Shown here piece after piece: positions 56,923 to 64,000 of a DNA stretch of 64,000 nt. A program made the translations under genes and the position numbers. The DNA is from JAFKFH01 sp017307375 (GTDB lineage Bacteria > Pseudomonadota > Alphaproteobacteria > Ferrovibrionales > Ferrovibrionaceae). The notes beneath the pieces are model-generated. The model searched no databases. It was not told where the DNA came from and was given only the letters and a program-made list of their open reading frames with translations. The stretch lies in assembly GCA_965229335.1 (NCBI GenBank), contig OZ245874.1, forward strand, positions 3,906,001 through 3,970,000, read 5' to 3'. Positions within the stretch are counted from its first letter, which is position 1. Every line of letters begins with the position of its first letter.

Positions 56923-59267
56923 GGCTGAGTTTCGTGCAGATCCGCCGGCAGCAACGCCAGGCGCAGCGCGGCGAGGCTGCGTTCCGCGATCGGGCGCAGC
57001 GCTGCGGCGCGCAACTCCTGCGCCGTCGCGGTCGAGCCGCCGTCGTCCAGGGTCCGTGCCGTCGCCTCGGCCGCCGCGGCCAGATCGGACAGCGCAGGCA
57101 GGGCGAAGGTGGCGGCGACACTCTTGATCACATGGGCCTGTCGCGCCACCTCTGCGAAAAGGCCGCGGGCGGCGGCGGCGTCCAATCGGGCCAGCGTATC
57201 GTCGATATCGGTCGCGAGTTGCTGCAGCAGGCTGCCGATCGCGTCGGGTGACAGGGCTGCCCGCAACTCGGCCACTCCGGCATTGTCGATCAACAAGGGT
57301 TCGGAGCCGTTCCGCGGGCCGGCAATCCGGCTGATCGCAGCGGCCAGGTCGGCCTGCCGTACCGGCTTGGTCAGCACGGTGTCGATCCCGGCTGCGCGGC
57401 AGCGCTCGGCAGTCGAAGGCAGGGTGTCGGCAGTCAGCGCGATGATCGGGATGCGTCCGACCGGGGGCGGCATCGCCCGGATCATCGCCGCCGTGCTGAT
57501 TCCATCGCGTCCGGGCAAATGGATGTCGAGCAGCACAAGATCGAAGCGCTGCTTCTCCAGCAGCACGAAGGCACTTTCCGAATCCGCTGCCGGGGCGATG
57601 CGATGCCCGAGCCGGCCCAACAGGCCGGCGGCCACCTGGCGGTTGGCGCTGTTGTCCTCGATCAGCAGGATCGACAAGCCATTCCCGACCGGCCGGGGTT
57701 GCCTGCCGTCGTCGACCGCGGGCGCGCTGCCGCGTGCCAGGCGCAGCCTTGCGCGGACGGCGAGGCCGCCATCGGCCTGACTGGTCACGTCGAGCGTCCC
57801 GTCCAGGCCGGCTGCCATCCGTCGGGCAAGGTCGAGGCGGGTCCGACGCTCATCTTCGCGCGCGGTGTCGACGGGCCGGCTGGTGTCGGTGACCAGAATT
57901 TCGAGCGTGACCGCGTCACCGTCCTGACTGACGACGCCCGCGAGCAGCCGGACTATCCCTGCCTCGGTCGATTCGATCCCCTGGTCGATCAGCGCCGCCA
58001 CGAGTTGGGTGAAGCGCGCCGGGTCGCCGGTCAGGCTGGGCGGCAGATCGGGATCCGTCACGGTGTCGAAACGCAGGCCCCGGGCCCTTGCTGCCGGGCC
58101 GGCGGCGGCGGCGAGCTGGGCCAGCAGCGCGGTCGGGTCGAAGCTGGTCTCGCCCGGCGGATCGGACGGTCCTGCCCAATCGGCAAGGTCGCCGGCGGCC
58201 CGGCCCAGCGCGGCCGCGGCGCGGCGCAACGCAAAGACCTGCTCCCGCTGCTCGACCGACAGCGGTTCGGCCATCAGCGCCGTCGCGGCCTGCGCGATGG
58301 TCGATACCGGCTCGCGCAGGCGACGTCCGAGCAGGCCCAGCAGGCGGGTTTCGAGGTCGGGCGCCGCGCCGGCCCGATCCTCGTCGCGCTGCCATCGCCA
58401 GGCCGCGCCCGCCCCGACCGCGACGAAGACCGCAAGCACCAGCAGCGCCAGGACCGCCAGCGGCCGTCCGCCATCGGAAAGCTGCGGCGCCGGCAGCGCG
58501 GCGACGGCGATCAGCGGGTAGCGTTCCAGCGGCAGGGCGGCGACCAGCAAATCGTTGGTGGCGACTGCTACGCCGCCGGGATCGCCAGGCGCCAGGACAT
58601 TGTGATCGATGGCGCGTTCGATCGCGCGGTCATCGACCTGATCGGGGCCGACCCGGGCGAGCAAGGCGCCGTCGCCGCGCCGCAGCTGGATGCGGGTCTC
58701 GGGCTCGCTTCCGGTGGGCAGGGCGAGCAGGAATTCCGGTGTCGTCAAGAGGACGATGACGGCTTCAAGCCGATCGTCGGCATCGTAGAGCCGCCGGGTC
58801 ATCGGAATCAGCTGTCGGTCGCGCCAGGAGGCGACGACGGGCAGCCCGACGTAGAAGCCGCGGGCGAATTCGACGCGATCGCCGAGCGGGTCGACCAGAC
58901 CGGCAAATTCCGGCCCATCCGGCGACGACGCCGCGATCAGGCCGCCCTTCGGATCGAACAGGCCGATCCATTGGGTTTCACGATCCGCATCGGCCTGGCG
59001 CGTGAGGGTCTCGCCGACGACATCGGGGCCGCGCTTGCGCAGGTCGGTCAGGGCCTGGGCGCCTACTGCGCTGAGCGCCTCCTGTGCGAAATCCATCGCG
59101 CGGGAGGCCTGTGTCGCGGCGGCGCGCGCGTAGAGCCCGGTCTCGCGTGCCGCTGCTGTCCGCAGGGAATCCCAGATCAAGGCGCCTCCCCCGGCCAGGA
59201 GGCCCGTTGCCAGCAGGGCCAGGAGAAGCGCCAGCCACGGGCGGCGCGATGACGGCCAAGGCGTCAG
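56919..59267 (-). CDS. Hybrid kinase-like phosphorelay protein: dead kinase, receiver and HPt
   Basis: 782 residues with a probable CTG start at 59267. This CTG overlaps the regulator's TGA (CTGA), has GAGGGG 5 bases upstream, and no ATG, GTG or TTG lies nearby in frame before the first helix. Order: helix 1 (11-31), periplasmic Cache-like sensor, helix 2 (about 280-300), a DHp-like segment whose phosphorylatable His is Arg315 ('LLGRRLREPVS'), a worn ATPase domain lacking the N-box Asn ('LVAALIDQGIES'), a receiver with Asp581 ('LVLLDIHLPG') and Lys ('VLTKPV'), and an HPt with His712 ('QAHVIKSVAATF'). It can relay phosphate but probably cannot make it. Confidence 0.85.
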   Translation of the reverse strand: MTPWPSSRRPWLALLLALLATGLLAGGGALIWDSLRTAAARETGLYARAAATQASRAMDFAQEALSAVGAQALTDLRKRGPDVVGETLTRQADADRETQWIGLFDPKGGLIAASSPDGPEFAGLVDPLGDRVEFARGFYVGLPVVASWRDRQLIPMTRRLYDADDRLEAVIVLLTTPEFLLALPTGSEPETRIQLRRGDGALLARVGPDQVDDRAIERAIDHNVLAPGDPGGVAVATNDLLVAALPLERYPLIAVAALPAPQLSDGGRPLAVLALLVLAVFVAVGAGAAWRWQRDEDRAGAAPDLETRLLGLLGRRLREPVSTIAQAATALMAEPLSVEQREQVFALRRAAAALGRAAGDLADWAGPSDPPGETSFDPTALLAQLAAAAGPAARARGLRFDTVTDPDLPPSLTGDPARFTQLVAALIDQGIESTEAGIVRLLAGVVSQDGDAVTLEILVTDTSRPVDTAREDERRTRLDLARRMAAGLDGTLDVTSQADGGLAVRARLRLARGSAPAVDDGRQPRPVGNGLSILLIEDNSANRQVAAGLLGRLGHRIAPAADSESAFVLLEKQRFDLVLLDIHLPGRDGISTAAMIRAMPPPVGRIPIIALTADTLPSTAERCRAAGIDTVLTKPVRQADLAAAISRIAGPRNGSEPLLIDNAGVAELRAALSPDAIGSLLQQLATDIDDTLARLDAAAARGLFAEVARQAHVIKSVAATFALPALSDLAAAAEATARTLDDGGSTATAQELRAAALRPIAERSLAALRLALLPADLHETQP

Positions 59268-60703
59268 CTGCGCCCCTCTTCCTGCCAGCGCTGGATCTTT
59301 CGATAGAGCGTCGAGGGGCTGACTTCGAGAAGCGCTGCCGCACGCGGGATGTTGCCGTTGCACAGGGCGATGGCACGGTCGATGGCGCCTTTTTCGACTT
59401 GCCATAATGGCTGGATGTCGCCGGCCGCTCGCCAGAACGCAGCCCCTGTATCGGTTACCGCCGCGGGGACGGCGTCGGCCGTCGACGGCGTCGCCGCGGC
59501 CCCGCTGCGCAGCGCGTCGGGCAGCATCGAAGCCTCGAGAACAGTGCCGTTGTTGAGCACGACGATATTGCGGATGACGTTCTCGAGTTCGCGTACGTTG
59601 CCGGGCCAGTCATAGGCCGCGATCAGGCCCTCGGCCTCCGGCGCGATGGTCGCAAAGCGCTTGCCTTCCTCGGCCGACGAACGGCTGAGGAAATGGCGTG
59701 CCAGCAGGATCGAATCCTCGCCGCGTTCGCGCAGCGGCGGGATCGCGATCGGCACGACATGGAGGCGATAATAGAGATCCTCGCGGAACCTGCCGGCACG
59801 TACCTCGCTCATCGGATCGCGGTTGGTCGCGCAGACGATCCGGATATCGACACTCTGCTCGTTGTCCGACCCGACAGGGGTGAAACGCCCGCTCTGGAGG
59901 AAGCGGAGCAGCTTGCCCTGGAGATTGAGGTCGAGTTCGGCGATTTCGTCGAGGAACAACGTGCCGCCGTCGGCCCGCCAGGCGGCGCCCTCGCGATCCG
60001 ACAACGCACCGGTGAACGCACCCCGGACATGGCCGAAAAGTTCCGATTCGATCAGATCCCGCGGGATCGCCGCGCAGTTGATCGCGACGAAAGGACCGGC
60101 TCGGCGCGGGCTGCGCCGGTGAATGGCCTCGGCGGCCAGTTCCTTTCCGGTCCCCGATTCGCCGGTGACGAAAACGGTCGCCCGGCTCGATGCCGCGCTG
60201 TCGATGATGCGATAGACGCCCTGCATCGCGAGGCTGGTGCCGATAAAGCCTTCGAAACGATCGCGGCCGAAGGTTTCCTGCAGATCCTCGACCATCACCG
60301 CGAGGCGCTGGCGTTCGAGCGCGTTGCGTACCGTCGTCAGCAGGCGTTCGGCCGAAAACGGCTTGGCCAGAAAATCGACGGCCCCGGCCCGCATGGCTTC
60401 GACTGCGACATTGACCGAACCGTGCGCCGTGATGACCACGGCCGCCACCGGCATTCGCCACTCCTGGATACGACGCAGGACGTCGAGGCCCGAAATGTCG
60501 GGCAGATTGAGATCGAGCAGGACGACCGCCGGCAACTGCGCCTGCAACAGCGCCAAGGCTTCCGCCCCGGTCGAGGCAGTCAGCACCCGTGACGGAATCG
60601 GGCGCAGGTATTCCTGGTAAATTCGTGCCAAGGAGGGCGTGTCCTCGACCAGGAGGACCGTCGGCTGACGTTTTTCGGGGTGGCTCGGGGCTTCGCCGGA
60701 CAT
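59264..60703 (-). CDS. LuxO/NtrC-type sigma-54-dependent response regulator
   Basis: 479 residues. Receiver (Asp64 in 'VVLLDLNLPD', Lys114 in 'FLAKPF'; opening 'LLVEDTPSLARIYQEYL' is LuxO-like), AAA+ domain with Walker A 'GESGTGKEL', 'GHVRGAFTGA' (the sigma-54 contact loop) and 'GGTLFLDEI', and a C-terminal Fis-type HTH ('NIPRAAALLEVSPSTLYRKI'). It activates sigma-54 promoters. ATG at 60703. The following gene carries the receiver and HPt that probably supply its phosphate; their codons overlap. Confidence 0.93.
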   Translation of the reverse strand: MSGEAPSHPEKRQPTVLLVEDTPSLARIYQEYLRPIPSRVLTASTGAEALALLQAQLPAVVLLDLNLPDISGLDVLRRIQEWRMPVAAVVITAHGSVNVAVEAMRAGAVDFLAKPFSAERLLTTVRNALERQRLAVMVEDLQETFGRDRFEGFIGTSLAMQGVYRIIDSAASSRATVFVTGESGTGKELAAEAIHRRSPRRAGPFVAINCAAIPRDLIESELFGHVRGAFTGALSDREGAAWRADGGTLFLDEIAELDLNLQGKLLRFLQSGRFTPVGSDNEQSVDIRIVCATNRDPMSEVRAGRFREDLYYRLHVVPIAIPPLRERGEDSILLARHFLSRSSAEEGKRFATIAPEAEGLIAAYDWPGNVRELENVIRNIVVLNNGTVLEASMLPDALRSGAAATPSTADAVPAAVTDTGAAFWRAAGDIQPLWQVEKGAIDRAIALCNGNIPRAAALLEVSPSTLYRKIQRWQEEGRS

Positions 60704-60745
60704 GTCGCACAAACCTAGCGACCCTGGGGGGCGATTGCAAATCAA

Positions 60746-60768
60746 CGGCGGGGCGCAAGGCCCCGCCG
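60746..60768 (-). terminator. Terminator of the Spy-like gene
   Basis: A 9-base perfect GC-rich stem (CGGCGGGGC / GCCCCGCCG) with a 5-base loop, followed on the minus strand by TTGATTTG. It lies between the Spy-like gene and the LuxO-like regulator, so it would separate their transcripts. Confidence 0.6.
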
Positions 60769-60791
60769 CCGGTAATCATGTACCTTAAGGC

Positions 60792-61277
60792 TTAGCCGCG
60801 GCGGGGACCGCCGTGCTGGCCGCCCGGTGCGCCGGGGCCACGGGCGAGCAACTTGTCGGCGATCGCCTGCTGGTCGGGCGTCAGCTGACCGTAGAGCTCG
60901 ACAGCCGCCACCTTCATCGCGCCGAACTGGGTGTTGCGGGCGTTGATCATCTGCTCGGCCCGGTCGAGCTTCTGGGGCAGTGTCGTCGGGCGCGGCTGGC
61001 TTGCCAGGCTCGTGCACAACGCATTGACCGGTTCATTGGCCACGGCCATCTTGGCGGTGAAACGGTTCCACGCATCCTGCTGGGCGGCCGTGATGTTCAG
61101 CCGCTTCTGGATGTAGGCGAGGTGACCGGCCTGGTGGGCTTCACGCACTTCGCACATCTTGGCAAAGTCCGGGCCGGTACCGGCCGCCTGGCTGTCGGCG
61201 GGGGCGGCATGCAGACCCTGGGCAGCGGCAAGGCCGGTGGTCAGGACGACGAGCGCGGCGGCGAGGGACTTACGCAT
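60792..61277 (-). CDS. Spy/CpxP-family periplasmic protein (LTXXQ)
   Basis: 161 residues from the ATG at 61277, chosen because GGAG lies 6 bases upstream; an ATG 12 bases earlier has no such site. Signal peptide 'LAAALVVLTTGLAAAQGLHA'. The mature part is helical and carries two LTXXQ-type motifs, 'LNITAAQQDAW' and 'LTPDQQAIAD'. Spy/CpxP proteins are envelope-stress chaperones or dampers of the CpxA kinase. It is divergent from an OmpR/EnvZ-type pair, as cpxP is from cpxRA. Confidence 0.85.
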   Translation of the reverse strand: MRKSLAAALVVLTTGLAAAQGLHAAPADSQAAGTGPDFAKMCEVREAHQAGHLAYIQKRLNITAAQQDAWNRFTAKMAVANEPVNALCTSLASQPRPTTLPQKLDRAEQMINARNTQFGAMKVAAVELYGQLTPDQQAIADKLLARGPGAPGGQHGGPRRG

Positions 61278-61461
61278 CTTGGGCTCCATTGTTGGGTCCG
61301 GCGGGGGATCATTCGGACAGGAACCACCATGGGGGCCGCGCGTAACTCGATGATGTCGGGAACGCCGGGGGTTTGTAACGCGCTGTTGCAGGGCGCGCGG
61401 CTGTTGCCGAGCGTAACGATTAGCCGCTGCCGCCTGCCGCGCCTGACGCCATAATGGGATC

Positions 61462-62181
61462 ATGGAACGCTCGCCCCATATCCTCATCGTCGACGACGAC
61501 CGCGAAATCCGCGCATTGCTGTCGCAATTCCTCGGCCGCCACGGCTGCCGCGTGTCGGTGGCCAAGGACGGCCCGGAAATGTTCCGCACGCTCGAAGCCG
61601 CGCGCATCGACCTCATCGTGCTCGACCTGATGCTGCCCGGCGAAGACGGGCTCAGCCTCTGCCGCAAGATCCGCGCCGATCAGCGCCTGCCGATCATCAT
61701 GCTGACCGCGATGGGCGAAGAGACCGACCGGATCATCGGCCTGGAGATGGGTGCTGACGACTATCTCGCCAAGCCGTTCAACCCGCGCGAGTTGCTGGCC
61801 CGGATCAAGGCAGTCTTGCGCCGCGGCCACCAGCCGGCCGAGGCCGAGCGCCCGGAAGGTGCCAGGGTGCTCGAATTCGATGGCTGGCGGCTCGATCTGG
61901 CGCGGAGATCGCTGCATTCGCCCGACGGCGTGCAGGTGCAGCTTTCCGCCGGCGAATATGACCTGCTGCTGGCCTTTGCCGAGCGGCCGCAGCGGGTCCT
62001 GACCCGTGACCAGCTCCTCGACCTCGCGCGAGGTCGCGCGGCCACCCCGTTCGACCGTTCGATCGACGTCCAGGTCAGCAGGCTGCGCCGGAAGATCGAA
62101 CCCGACCCGAAGGAACCGACGGTGATCAAGACCGTACGCTCGGGCGGCTATATCTTCACGCCCGACGTCGCGCGCCTCTGA
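61462..62181 (+). CDS. OmpR-family response regulator
   Basis: 239 residues: receiver ('HILIVDDDREIRALLSQFL', phosphoacceptor in 'LIVLDLMLPGEDG', Lys in 'YLAKPFNPRELLARI') and a C-terminal winged helix ('LSAGEYDLLLAFAERPQRVL', 'SIDVQVSRLRRKIE'). Divergent from the Spy-like gene and overlapping the histidine kinase gene by one base (TGATG). Its closest known relatives by pattern are OmpR and RstA. Confidence 0.94.
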   Translation: MERSPHILIVDDDREIRALLSQFLGRHGCRVSVAKDGPEMFRTLEAARIDLIVLDLMLPGEDGLSLCRKIRADQRLPIIMLTAMGEETDRIIGLEMGADDYLAKPFNPRELLARIKAVLRRGHQPAEAERPEGARVLEFDGWRLDLARRSLHSPDGVQVQLSAGEYDLLLAFAERPQRVLTRDQLLDLARGRAATPFDRSIDVQVSRLRRKIEPDPKEPTVIKTVRSGGYIFTPDVARL

Positions 62182-63536
62182 TGCGCCGCTTCCTGCCGAA
62201 CGGCATTGCCGCGCGGTTCGCGTTGACCGTGGTTGCGGCGCTGGTGCTGTTGCAGGCGGTGTCGGCGGCGGTGTTCTGGATCGGGCGCGACGAAGCCCGC
62301 CAGAACTATCCCCCGCGGGTCCTGGCCCAGCGCGTCACCGCCGTCGTCCGCGTCCTCGACCAGACCTCACCATCGGAACGGCAGCGCATCGTCCATGCGC
62401 TCGACGAACCCAATCTCGAAGTGCGGCTGCGCGATCCCAGCCTGCCGCCGCCGCAGCGGATGGGGCCGGACGGTGAGCCGGGCTGGTTCGGCGATGCGAT
62501 CCGCCGCCGCGTGCGCAGCGAACTGGAGGACGAGCGCCGGCCGGTGCTGATCTCGGCAGCTCCGCCCCCACCCCGGCTGCTGGGGCTGGCGGCCGAACCG
62601 CCGGCGCCGCGCCTGCGGATTCTGGTGCGGCTGGCCGACGGCCAATGGGTGGTCTTCTCCACCGGCGACGATTCGAGCTGGACCTTGCGGCTCGGGCTCT
62701 GGCTGCTCGGCTCGGTTGTCGTCATCGGCGGGCTGTCTGTCCTCGCGGCCCAGCGCATCTCGGCGCCATTGCGCCGTTTCGCTGCCGCCGCCGAGCGGCT
62801 GGGCATGGATGGCGAGGCGCCGCCACTGCCCGAACTCGGCCCGTCCGAACTGAAGACCGCCACGCGGGCGTTCAACCAGATGCAGGAACGGCTGCGCCGC
62901 TTCGTCGCAGACCGGACCCAGATGCTGGCGGCGATCAGCCACGACCTGCGGACGCCGCTTACCCGCATGCGGCTGCGCGCCGACCTGATCGACGACGACG
63001 AAATCCAGGGCAAGATGATCGCCGATGTCGACGAGATGGAGCAGATGGTGGCGGCGACCATGGCGTTTGCCCGCGACGACGCCCGGTCCGAGGCCCGGGT
63101 CCCGGTCGACCTCGCCGACCTGCTGCAAAGCCTGGTCGAGGGGCAGACCGATGCCGGGGCCGAGGCGTCCTATGCCGGCCCCGACCATTTTGCCCTTGAA
63201 TGCCGCCCCGTGGCCCTCCGCCGCGCCTTCGGCAATCTCATCGACAATGCGGTCAAGCATGGCGGCGGGGCCCAGGTCGGGCTTACGGTCGAAGCGACCC
63301 AGGTAACCGTCACCATCGACGACGACGGCCCCGGGATCCCGCCCGAGGAGATCGAGGAGGTCTTCACGCCGTTCCATCGCGTCGACCGGTCGCGCAGCAA
63401 GGATACCGGGGGGGTGGGTCTGGGCCTCGCCATCGCCCGCACCGTGCTGCGCCGTCATGGCGGCGACGTTGTTCTGGCAAATCGCCCGGGCGCCGGCCTG
63501 CGGGCAACCGTGGTGCTGCCGCTGGCGACGGTCTGA
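62181..63536 (+). CDS. Sensor histidine kinase, EnvZ-like
   Basis: 451 residues: helix 1 (about 10-32), a periplasmic sensor of about 130 residues rich in Pro and Arg, helix 2 (about 170-190), HAMP ('RISAPLRRFAAAAERLG'), DHp with 'AAISHDLRTPLTRMRLRADL', and ATPase motifs 'NLIDNAVKHGGG', 'DDDGPGIPPEE' and 'GVGLGLAIARTV'. Cognate kinase of the OmpR-type regulator. The pairing with a Spy-like gene suggests that it senses envelope stress, which is inference. Confidence 0.93.
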   Translation: MRRFLPNGIAARFALTVVAALVLLQAVSAAVFWIGRDEARQNYPPRVLAQRVTAVVRVLDQTSPSERQRIVHALDEPNLEVRLRDPSLPPPQRMGPDGEPGWFGDAIRRRVRSELEDERRPVLISAAPPPPRLLGLAAEPPAPRLRILVRLADGQWVVFSTGDDSSWTLRLGLWLLGSVVVIGGLSVLAAQRISAPLRRFAAAAERLGMDGEAPPLPELGPSELKTATRAFNQMQERLRRFVADRTQMLAAISHDLRTPLTRMRLRADLIDDDEIQGKMIADVDEMEQMVAATMAFARDDARSEARVPVDLADLLQSLVEGQTDAGAEASYAGPDHFALECRPVALRRAFGNLIDNAVKHGGGAQVGLTVEATQVTVTIDDDGPGIPPEEIEEVFTPFHRVDRSRSKDTGGVGLGLAIARTVLRRHGGDVVLANRPGAGLRATVVLPLATV

Positions 63537-63563
63537 TCCCGATCGGCGCCTTGATCGCCTTAT

Positions 63564-64000
63564 TCAGGCGACCATGCCCGGTCCGGCCAGTTCCAACAGC
63601 ATTTCCAGCGCGTCGCGGATCGTTGCCTGGCGCACCCGGTTGCGGCCGATGGAGCCGTAGTCGCGCTGCAGATGACCGACCTCTCCGCCGCGGCGGGCGA
63701 CGGCAAGATGAACGCGGCCGACCGGCTTGCTTTCCGAGGCGCCGGGACCGGCGACGCCGGTGACGGCGACCGCGATGTCGGCGTTGCTGTGGACCAGCGC
63801 ACCTTCGACCATCGCCCTGGCCACCGGCTCGCTGACCGCGCCATGCAAGGCGATCAGCGCGGCCGGGACGCCGAGCATCTCGGTCTTGGCCAGATTCGAG
63901 TAGGTCACGAAGCCGCGTTCGACCACGTCCGACGAACCCGCGACCTCGGTCAGGCAGCCGCTGATCAGTCCCCCGGTGCAGCTTTCCGCGGTGGCAAGCG
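63564..64000 (-). CDS. pncC: CinA C-terminal domain protein (nicotinamide-nucleotide amidase), partial
   Basis: The C-terminal 145 residues; the start lies beyond the window's right edge. The frame shows 'LATAESCTGGLISGCLTEVA' with the catalytic serine of PncC, then 'GSSDVVERGFVTYSN', 'GALVHSNADIAVAVTGVAGP' and 'GRVHLAVAR'. PncC deamidates nicotinamide mononucleotide to recycle NAD. It may be a stand-alone PncC or the end of a longer CinA. Convergent with the histidine kinase gene. Confidence 0.9.
   Translation of the reverse strand, partial: LATAESCTGGLISGCLTEVAGSSDVVERGFVTYSNLAKTEMLGVPAALIALHGAVSEPVARAMVEGALVHSNADIAVAVTGVAGPGASESKPVGRVHLAVARRGGEVGHLQRDYGSIGRNRVRQATIRDALEMLLELAGPGMVA

Noticed and set aside
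1..64000. tRNA, rRNA, CRISPR, prophage, transposase or integrase signals
   Set aside because: None were seen on reading either strand; no direct-repeat arrays or mobile-element genes are present.

Overview
This is a GC-rich, gene-dense bacterial chromosome segment. The recG / sdhE-mfd block, the frequent GTG and TTG starts, the overlapping stop/start pairs and a palindrome of the type common in Alphaproteobacteria all suggest an alphaproteobacterium, perhaps of the Rhodospirillales kind. That placement is inference. I see no rRNA, tRNA, CRISPR array, phage or insertion sequence.

Layout. 1-2362: the end of a peptide-type ABC transporter (binding protein, two permeases). 2381-6407: small DUF genes, a lone PIN-domain gene, a LysR/EamA divergent pair and a second LysR gene. 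6505-12991: tam, then an amino-sugar/uronate operon on the minus strand (nagB, nagA, a lone solute-binding protein, uxaC) divergent from a ROK repressor. 13054-13964: an Xre-RES toxin-antitoxin pair. 13974-14675: a siderophore-interacting reductase. 14806-32188: a large nitrogen-scavenging region. 32199-36293: a Sel1-type lipoprotein, a LuxR-type regulator with its 7TM histidine kinase, and a small secreted protein. 36380-45833: kup, a trypsin-like protein lacking its catalytic serine, recG, sdhE and mfd. 45859-50009: a CmcI-like methyltransferase, crcB with DUF190, DUF5993-dsbB, an FrnE-like DsbA protein and a degenerate GGDEF protein. 50145-54921: SDR, acyl-CoA ligase, MFS and LysR. 54899-60703: four overlapping genes (LuxO-like regulator, hybrid kinase-like phosphorelay protein, GNAT, RimK-like ATP-grasp). 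60792-63536: a Spy-like protein divergent from an OmpR/EnvZ pair. 63564-64000: a cinA/pncC fragment.

The most interesting part is 14806-32188. One arm, on the minus strand, has a BmpA-type ABC transporter, an AmiF-type formamidase, a recognisable biuret hydrolase (BiuH) and a second BiuH-like cysteine hydrolase. The divergent arm has allophanate hydrolase (AtzF) and a GntR/FCD regulator. A third operon follows with a complete Dpp-type transporter, AtzG, AtzE (1-carboxybiuret hydrolase family) and HpxZ. Together these would import condensed ureas or related amides, cut them to allophanate and release ammonia. Each of the three transcription units has a sigma-54-like GG-N10-GC element at promoter distance, and a shared TTGCATACA motif lies near them. 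This suggests joint control by nitrogen status and by the local GntR protein. The regulatory model is inference from sequence.

A second unusual locus is 54899-60703. A hybrid sensor protein whose phosphoacceptor histidine position is an arginine, but whose receiver and HPt domains look intact, is coupled by overlapping codons (including a probable CTG start) to a LuxO-like sigma-54 activator, an acetyltransferase and a RimK-like ligase.
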